Shown: positions 59,274 through 64,000 of the stretch, piece after piece
How positions within the stretch are numbered: position 1 is the stretch's first letter
How the letters are laid out: each line of letters starts with the position of its first letter
From: Brevundimonas subvibrioides ATCC 15264
Lineage (GTDB): Bacteria > Pseudomonadota > Alphaproteobacteria > Caulobacterales > Caulobacteraceae
DNA: 64,000 nucleotides
Assembly: GCF_000144605.1 (NCBI RefSeq)
Contig: NC_014375.1
Location: 1,240,001-1,304,000, forward strand
Reading direction: 5' to 3'
The notes under the pieces: generated by a model
Database searches by the model: none
Told to the model about the DNA's origin: nothing
What the model saw: the letters and a program-made list of their open reading frames with translations, nothing else
Program-made: the position numbers and the translations under genes

Positions 59274-60239
59274 TCAGCGTATCTCCGCCTCGGCCTGTCC
59301 CGCGCGCGACTGGTGGCCGAGGAAGACCTCCACCGCCGGATGGTCGGCGGCGAACCGGCGCAGCCGTTCGGCCGAGGTCTCCGCATCCGCCCGCGCCGCC
59401 GCCGGGACCGGCTGGGGCATGGCGTCGTCCCAGCCCAGCCGGGTCGAGACCGCGTCGCCGACGACCAGCCTTGGTCCGTCGATCGCATTGACCAGATAGG
59501 CCGTCGAACCCGGCGAATGCCCGGGCACGTGCAGGGCCCAGACCGATCCGTCGCCGAAGATGTCGAGGACGCCGGCGAACCGCCCGTCGGGATCGGCCCG
59601 GAACGCCCATTCCCTCAGCGGCCCATGGCCCCGAAGGATCACGTCCGCCGGATGCCCGACCAGGGTGTTGGTCCAGCTTCGCTCGGCCGCGTCGCCGGGA
59701 CCCCCGTGGATCATGACGCCCGGCTCCAGGTCGATCAGCCCGCCGATATGGTCGAAATGCAGATGGGTCAGGAAGACGCCCCGGGGCTGGACCTGGCCTG
59801 TCAGCCACGCCGCGGTGGTCTGGGCGATGCGGACGTTCATCTCGGCCAGACCCCGGCGCATGACCCAGTTGAGCTGCGGCTCCAGCCCGGCCGAGACGCC
59901 CGCGTCGATCAGATACCGTCCCCGGGTGGGGTGATCGATGACGTAGGCATAGATCGTGGCTTCTTCCGTCCCGGCCGGAACCGCCGCCGTTCGCGGATCG
60001 TCGCGGTCGATGAAACTGCCCCGGCCCCCGGTCCAGGTGGCGAACCGGATTCGTCGAAAGGTCACGAGGCCCGGCTTCGCCAGACTGGGCTCCAGCGCGC
60101 TTGCGGTCGACGCGACGCCGAGATCGGACGGCAGGGTCGGATGGTGGCTGGCCGGGGTGGCGCAGGCCGAGAGGACGCTGGCCAGAACCGCAGCGCACAG
60201 GGCGACACGGCCTGTGCGTCGTGAAAGGATCGGTCGCAT
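59274..60239 (-). CDS. Metallo-beta-lactamase-fold lipoprotein
   Basis: 321 aa. Signal with lipobox (ASVLSACAT). VFLTHLHFDHIGGLIDLE supplies H-x-H-x-D-H, HVPGHSPGSTAYLV the next His and VVGDAV the bridging Asp. Most similar in layout to AHL-lactonase-like proteins such as AttM/AidC, so quorum-quenching is possible, but the substrate is unproven. Confidence 0.87.
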   Translation of the reverse strand: MRPILSRRTGRVALCAAVLASVLSACATPASHHPTLPSDLGVASTASALEPSLAKPGLVTFRRIRFATWTGGRGSFIDRDDPRTAAVPAGTEEATIYAYVIDHPTRGRYLIDAGVSAGLEPQLNWVMRRGLAEMNVRIAQTTAAWLTGQVQPRGVFLTHLHFDHIGGLIDLEPGVMIHGGPGDAAERSWTNTLVGHPADVILRGHGPLREWAFRADPDGRFAGVLDIFGDGSVWALHVPGHSPGSTAYLVNAIDGPRLVVGDAVSTRLGWDDAMPQPVPAAARADAETSAERLRRFAADHPAVEVFLGHQSRAGQAEAEIR

Positions 60240-60285
60240 CGCTCACCCCGCTTGCCAGAATGGTCATATCGAAATACATAAAAAT

Positions 60286-60894
60286 ATGTCTGTCAATCAG
60301 GTGATCCCGTTCCCGCCGCCTCTTCCCGGGGACGCTCCCCTGCTGGGACGTATCCGGCGGCTGAGTCGGCCGCTGGAGTGGCTGTTCACGGGCCTGTTCG
60401 TCGTCGGGGCCGTGCTATTGGCGATCGCCGTGGTCGCCGTGCTGGCCTACGCCGGCGACAGGCTGCAAATCCGGCCCGGTGGCATGCAGATCTATGTCGA
60501 GGCCGTTGTGCCGCCCCCTCCGCCAGGCTGGACCACGGTCGGCGTCATTCCCCCGATCCGGAAGATCGCCCTGGCGACCTCTGCCTGCCTGATGATCGTG
60601 CCGGCGCTGGCAATCCTGTGGCAGCTGCGGCGACTGTTCCGGCTCTATGGATCAGGGACGATCCTCGGGTCGGAGAACGCGCGGATCATCGGCCTGATCG
60701 CGGGCTGGCTGGTGGCCTATGCCGTGGCCCCGACCCTCGGACACTATGTCGTCGAGGCGGCAGGGTTCGACGACGAGGGATGGCTGAGGCTCGACAGCCT
60801 GCAGGCGCTGGGGCTCGGCCTGGTGCTGTTCGTCATGGCCCGGGTCATGCGCTGGGGAGCCGAGGTCGCCGACGACGCCTCGCGGTTCGTCTGA
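60286..60894 (+). CDS. DUF2975 membrane protein
   Basis: 202 aa with four predicted helices (LFTGLFVVGAVLLAIAVVAVLAYAG, KIALATSACLMIVPALAILW, IIGLIAGWLVAYAVAP, ALGLGLVLFVMARVM). RRLFRLYGSGTILGSENARII is the DUF2975 motif between helices 2 and 3. TGATG overlap with the XRE gene shows the usual DUF2975-XRE pair. The 5' flank is A/T-rich with a plausible -10 near 60275 (ATACAT). Confidence 0.87.
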   Translation: MSVNQVIPFPPPLPGDAPLLGRIRRLSRPLEWLFTGLFVVGAVLLAIAVVAVLAYAGDRLQIRPGGMQIYVEAVVPPPPPGWTTVGVIPPIRKIALATSACLMIVPALAILWQLRRLFRLYGSGTILGSENARIIGLIAGWLVAYAVAPTLGHYVVEAAGFDDEGWLRLDSLQALGLGLVLFVMARVMRWGAEVADDASRFV

Positions 60895-61145
60895 TGCCGA
60901 TCATCGTCCGCCTCGACGTCGTCATGGCCCGGCGCAAGGTGCGCTCGAACGTGCTGGCGCGCGCCATCGGCATCTCCGAGACCAATCTCAGCCTCCTGAA
61001 GTCCGGCAAGGTGCGGGGGCTGCGCCTCGCCACCCTCGACGCCATCTGCCGCTACCTGGACTGCGCGCCGGCGGACATCCTGGAGTTCGTCCCCGACGGC
61101 GAGGTGGAGCAGGTCGTGCCCGCGAAGGCGGCCGTCAGGCGCTGA
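60894..61145 (+). CDS. XRE-family HTH regulator (DUF2975 partner)
   Basis: 83 aa. RSNVLARAIGISETNLSLLKSGKVRGLRLATLDAICRYLDCAPADILEF is a Cro/C1-type HTH as in YozG-like proteins, which pair with DUF2975. Probably represses its own operon. Its 3' end overlaps the convergent phosphatase by 11 bases. Confidence 0.92.
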   Translation: MPIIVRLDVVMARRKVRSNVLARAIGISETNLSLLKSGKVRGLRLATLDAICRYLDCAPADILEFVPDGEVEQVVPAKAAVRR

Positions 61146-62697
61146 CCAGCCCCGGCTTGCCCGCCTCCACCGCGTATTTCGCGCGCGTCGTCAGGACCCC
61201 GTTGCGGTTCTGGACCTGGTCCAGAACCTTGAACTCGGTCTGCCAGCGTTCCGGCGTCACGTCGCACAGGACATAGCCGCGCTGGGAGTTGTTGAACTTC
61301 AGCTGCGGGTTCGCGGCCTGGATGCGCGCCATGTCCGGGCGCTGGTCGACCCCGTCCCCGCCCGAGCTGATCGAGGTCGCCACGAACTCGGTCGCGATCG
61401 GCTCGCCCTCGGGATTGCGCCCGTCGATATGCAGCTCGCCGGCATAGTTCTGGTGCTCGTCTCCGGTCAGGACGACGACGTTGTCGATGCGGCGGTCCCG
61501 GATGTGCTCCAGCAGGTGCGCGCGGGGCACGCGGTAGCCGGCCCAGCTGTCGGGATTGACCCCGTAGTCATCACCCGGGTTCCGGTCCAGATCCATGACC
61601 ATGATCTGCTGGGCCAGGGTGTTCCAGGTGGCCTGCGACCGGTTCAGGCCGTCGAACAGCCAGGCCTGCTGCGCCTCGCCCAGCACCTGGGCCTCACGCG
61701 CGTTGATGGCGTCGCAGCCGGCGTTGAACTGGTCCCCGCAGGGCTGGTCGCTGCGGTACTGGCGGGTGTCCAGCAGATGCACGTCCAGCAGGTCGCCATA
61801 GGTCGCCCGTCGATACAGCTGCATCGCCGATCCCCGCGGGAAGGACGACCGCCGCAGCGGCATATGCTCGTAGAAGGCCTGCATGGCCGCGGCCTTGCGC
61901 AGGGCGAAGACCGCCGGATCGGTGCCGTCCTGGTCCAGGTCTGCGACCCAGTTGTTGTCGATCTCGTGGTCGTCCCAGACGGTGAACCAGGCGGCCGACT
62001 GGCGCGACGCCTGCAGGTCGGCGTCCATCGTGTACTGGGCATAGCGCTGGCGATAGTCGGTGACGGTGTAGACCTCGCCGCCCTCGTGGACCCGCAGGTT
62101 CTCGTTCGGCGTCGTGGTGCCGTAGATCCGGTTGCCGCGACCCTCGTAGATGTAGTCGCCGTAGAAGAAGATGAAATCCAGGTCCTCGGCCGCGATCTTG
62201 CGGTGGGCGGTGTAGTAACCGCTCTCGAAGGCCTGGCAGCCGACGACGCCGAATTTGACCTGTGCCGTTGAGGCCCCGACCAGAGGCGTGGTCTTCGCCC
62301 GGCCGACGCCGCTGCGCTCGCTGCCCGCCCTGAAGCGATAGAAATAGGGACGGGCGGGTTCCAGCCCCGCGACCTCGACATGGACCGCATGGCCCAGTTC
62401 GGGCCGGGCGACCACCTCGCCGGTGCGGACGATGGTGCCGAAGCCGGCGTCGGCCGCGACCTCCCAGGTCACGGCCATGGGCTGGGACGGCATGCCGTGA
62501 TCGGGCTCCAGGGGGCGCGGGCACAGCCGGGTCCAGATCACGAAGCCGTCGGGCAGGGGATCGCCCGCGGCGACGCCCAGCTGGAACGGGTTGGTTTCGA
62601 ACACCGCCTGGGCCAGGGCCGGGCGACCGACGGCGAAGGCCGCTCCACCGAGACCGGCACTGGCCAGCAGGGAGCGTCGGGAAAGCAATAGCGACAT
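61135..62697 (-). CDS. Second PhoD-family phosphatase
   Basis: 520 aa. Tat signal (SRRSLLASAGLGGAAFAVG), FQLGVAAGDPLPDGFVIWTRLC, FFYGDYIYEGR, VWDDHEIDNNW and VVLTGDEHQNYAGEL as metal ligands. ATG 62697 with GAGG six bases upstream; GTG 62709 adds four residues. Belongs to the PhoD group with an Asn-rich metal site, different from the one at 42492. Confidence 0.92.
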   Translation of the reverse strand: MSLLLSRRSLLASAGLGGAAFAVGRPALAQAVFETNPFQLGVAAGDPLPDGFVIWTRLCPRPLEPDHGMPSQPMAVTWEVAADAGFGTIVRTGEVVARPELGHAVHVEVAGLEPARPYFYRFRAGSERSGVGRAKTTPLVGASTAQVKFGVVGCQAFESGYYTAHRKIAAEDLDFIFFYGDYIYEGRGNRIYGTTTPNENLRVHEGGEVYTVTDYRQRYAQYTMDADLQASRQSAAWFTVWDDHEIDNNWVADLDQDGTDPAVFALRKAAAMQAFYEHMPLRRSSFPRGSAMQLYRRATYGDLLDVHLLDTRQYRSDQPCGDQFNAGCDAINAREAQVLGEAQQAWLFDGLNRSQATWNTLAQQIMVMDLDRNPGDDYGVNPDSWAGYRVPRAHLLEHIRDRRIDNVVVLTGDEHQNYAGELHIDGRNPEGEPIATEFVATSISSGGDGVDQRPDMARIQAANPQLKFNNSQRGYVLCDVTPERWQTEFKVLDQVQNRNGVLTTRAKYAVEAGKPGLVSA

Positions 62698-62994
62698 ATC
62701 GGGCCTCACGGGATCGGATGACCTGACTATCGCCTGCCTGTGACGGTTCGTCGAAGGCGCGTCAGAAATAAGAGGGTTGTGTGCCCGGGCTTGACCGAGT
62801 CATGTTCGACAGACGGCAGCGGGGGCTGCTTTGCCTTGGGAGGGGCCAATGAGAAACGACTGTTTTTCAATCGCTTTCGGTGTCGCGCCGATGCGATGCG
62901 GTGGTTCCGCGTCCGCCTGAAGCTCGTCTTTCAAACCCACCACACCGCATCCCGCCTCAGCGCCGAGCGGGCTGAAAATCGTCAGGAGATTTCC

Positions 62995-63447
62995 ATGCGT
63001 AACGTGCTTTCCATCGTGGCCGTCATCGCCGCCCTCTCGGCCGCCGGCGCCGCCGCCGCCCAGGACCCGAGCGCCAATGCCGGCGGGGCCAGCCGCAAGA
63101 ACGCCGGCTTCACGCCCGATCCGATCACGGTCAACGTCTATTCCGGTGGTGGTATCGACGCATCCGATACCCTGGGAGGCTCCTGCGTCGGCATGATCGC
63201 CGGCGCGCCGGACTATGAGTTCACCTACACCGCTGGGTCGTTCCCGCTGAGCTTCCAGGTCCGGTCGCAGGGCGATACCAGCCTGATCATCAACGGCCCC
63301 GACGGCCGCTGGTACTGCGACGACGACACCAACGGCCTGAACCCCGAACTGACCTGGGGCCGTCCCGGCAGCGGATCCTACGACATCTGGGTCGGTGCCG
63401 TCGGCGATGCCGCGTCGGCGACCCTCTACATCACCGAGACGCCCTGA
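62995..63447 (+). CDS. Secreted PPC-like protein, copy 1
   Basis: 150 aa. Signal peptide (SIVAVIAALSAAGAAAAQD). NVYSGGGIDASDTLGGSCVGMIAGAPDYEFTY, TSLIINGPDGRWYCDDDTNGLNPELTW and GSYDIWVGAVGD form a beta-sandwich pattern of bacterial PPC-type domains with a single Cys pair. AGGAG lies eight bases before the ATG. Tandem paralogue of the next gene. Function unknown. Confidence 0.8.
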   Translation: MRNVLSIVAVIAALSAAGAAAAQDPSANAGGASRKNAGFTPDPITVNVYSGGGIDASDTLGGSCVGMIAGAPDYEFTYTAGSFPLSFQVRSQGDTSLIINGPDGRWYCDDDTNGLNPELTWGRPGSGSYDIWVGAVGDAASATLYITETP

Positions 63448-63578
63448 TCCGGCCGCGGACCGTCCCCCGCCCCGGGCGGGTGACGGTTCAGGTCCGTCCG
63501 GTCCGCGCCGTCGCAACGTCGGCGCGGATCGACCGGGGTGGCTATGGCCGCATTCAACCAACAGGCAGGAGATCCCCT

Positions 63579-64000
63579 GTGAGCTACGTCACCGCCATCT
63601 GCGGAGTCGCGTTTGCGCTCTGCCTCGTCAGCCCGGCCGCCGCCCAGGAATATGTGGAACTGACCGGCGGCTTCGGTCCCGAGTCGCACAATGTCACGGC
63701 CTATGCCGGAGGGGATATCGACGGCTCATCCATCGCCACCACATGCGCCGGAATGGTGGGCGAGACGCCCCAGGTGACGCTGTCCTTCACCGCCTATGGC
63801 GGCCCGCTGGTCATCAGCGCCTATTCGGAGATGGACACCAGCCTGGTGGTCCAGGCCCCGAACGGTCGCTGGTACTGCAATGACGACACCGACGGGCTGA
63901 ACCCCCGGGTGAACTGGAACACGGCCCAGAGCGGCACCTACAGGATCCACGTGGGGGCCGTCGGCGATGCGGCCCAGGGCGTCCCGGTCGTCGTCGCCTT
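63579..64000 (+). CDS. Secreted PPC-like protein, copy 2 (cut by window edge)
   Basis: GTG start with AGGAG seven bases upstream; no stop before 64000. Same order of motifs as copy 1 (DTSLVVQAPNGRWYCNDDTDGLNPRVNWN, GTYRIHVGAVGDAA) but different signal peptide. The tandem arrangement shows recent duplication with divergence. It may continue as a larger protein beyond the window. Confidence 0.8.
   Translation, partial: MSYVTAICGVAFALCLVSPAAAQEYVELTGGFGPESHNVTAYAGGDIDGSSIATTCAGMVGETPQVTLSFTAYGGPLVISAYSEMDTSLVVQAPNGRWYCNDDTDGLNPRVNWNTAQSGTYRIHVGAVGDAAQGVPVVVA

Overview
The window comes from a high-GC alphaproteobacterium of the Caulobacterales, most likely a Brevundimonas or close relative. This rests on a gene transfer agent (GTA) structural cluster next to dnaJ-like, serC and purA genes, an alphaproteobacterial rpoH, a zapA / 6S RNA / 5-formyl-THF cyclo-ligase locus, and TonB-receptor plus PhoD genes. 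No database search was possible, so the genus is an inference.

Layout. (1) 1-1194: the 5' end of a methyltransferase-like gene, then four very small minus-strand genes for one-pass membrane peptides. Three of the four are paralogues. (2) 1357-3208: GTA portal, a coupled 75-aa gene, and a prohead protease cut off after VTFP. No terminase precedes the portal. (3) 3191-19814: an integrated island inside the protease gene. It starts with a large serine recombinase 18 bp after the break. It carries a primase-polymerase/helicase module, iteron-like repeats, a small resolvase with a res-like site, a PD-(D/E)XK-like protein with a membrane partner, and a DUF262 + HEPN pair. Two right-hand attachment sites follow, each continuing into a different copy of the missing protease C-terminus (14513-14563 and 19761-19814). 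Between them lies a TehA / LysR / DUF305 / beta-propeller / metallo-hydrolase cargo. (4) 19846-22280: a STAS-ATPase / DUF4325 / unknown operon and a secreted NTF2-like gene. (5) 22441-33332: the rest of the GTA (capsid g5 to host-specificity g15). It is interrupted by two minus-strand non-phage genes and by palindromic repeats, one of which lies in frame inside the capsid gene.

(6) 33434-38683: dnaJ-like, serC, purA, a pseudo-receiver protein and rpoH. (7) 38975-47825: rluD, TonB receptor + PhoD, then the glycolytic genes gap-pgk-fba on the minus strand. (8) 47931-56103: an OmpR/EnvZ-type two-component pair, EF-hand protein, S41 peptidase, lipoprotein, glyoxalase + truncated haemoglobin, and transketolase. 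(9) 56197-64000: zapA operon, 6S RNA, cyclo-ligase, YmdB-type phosphodiesterase, DUF305 lipoprotein, metallo-beta-lactamase lipoprotein, DUF2975 + XRE pair, second PhoD, and two tandem secreted paralogues, the last one cut by the window edge.

Most notable are the serine-recombinase island that uses the GTA protease gene as its attachment site, with three att copies and two alternative protease C-termini, and the palindromic repeat inserted in frame at the expected processing region of the GTA capsid. Several candidate defence modules (DUF262 + HEPN; PD-(D/E)XK-like + membrane protein; STAS-ATPase + DUF4325) sit in the same hotspot.
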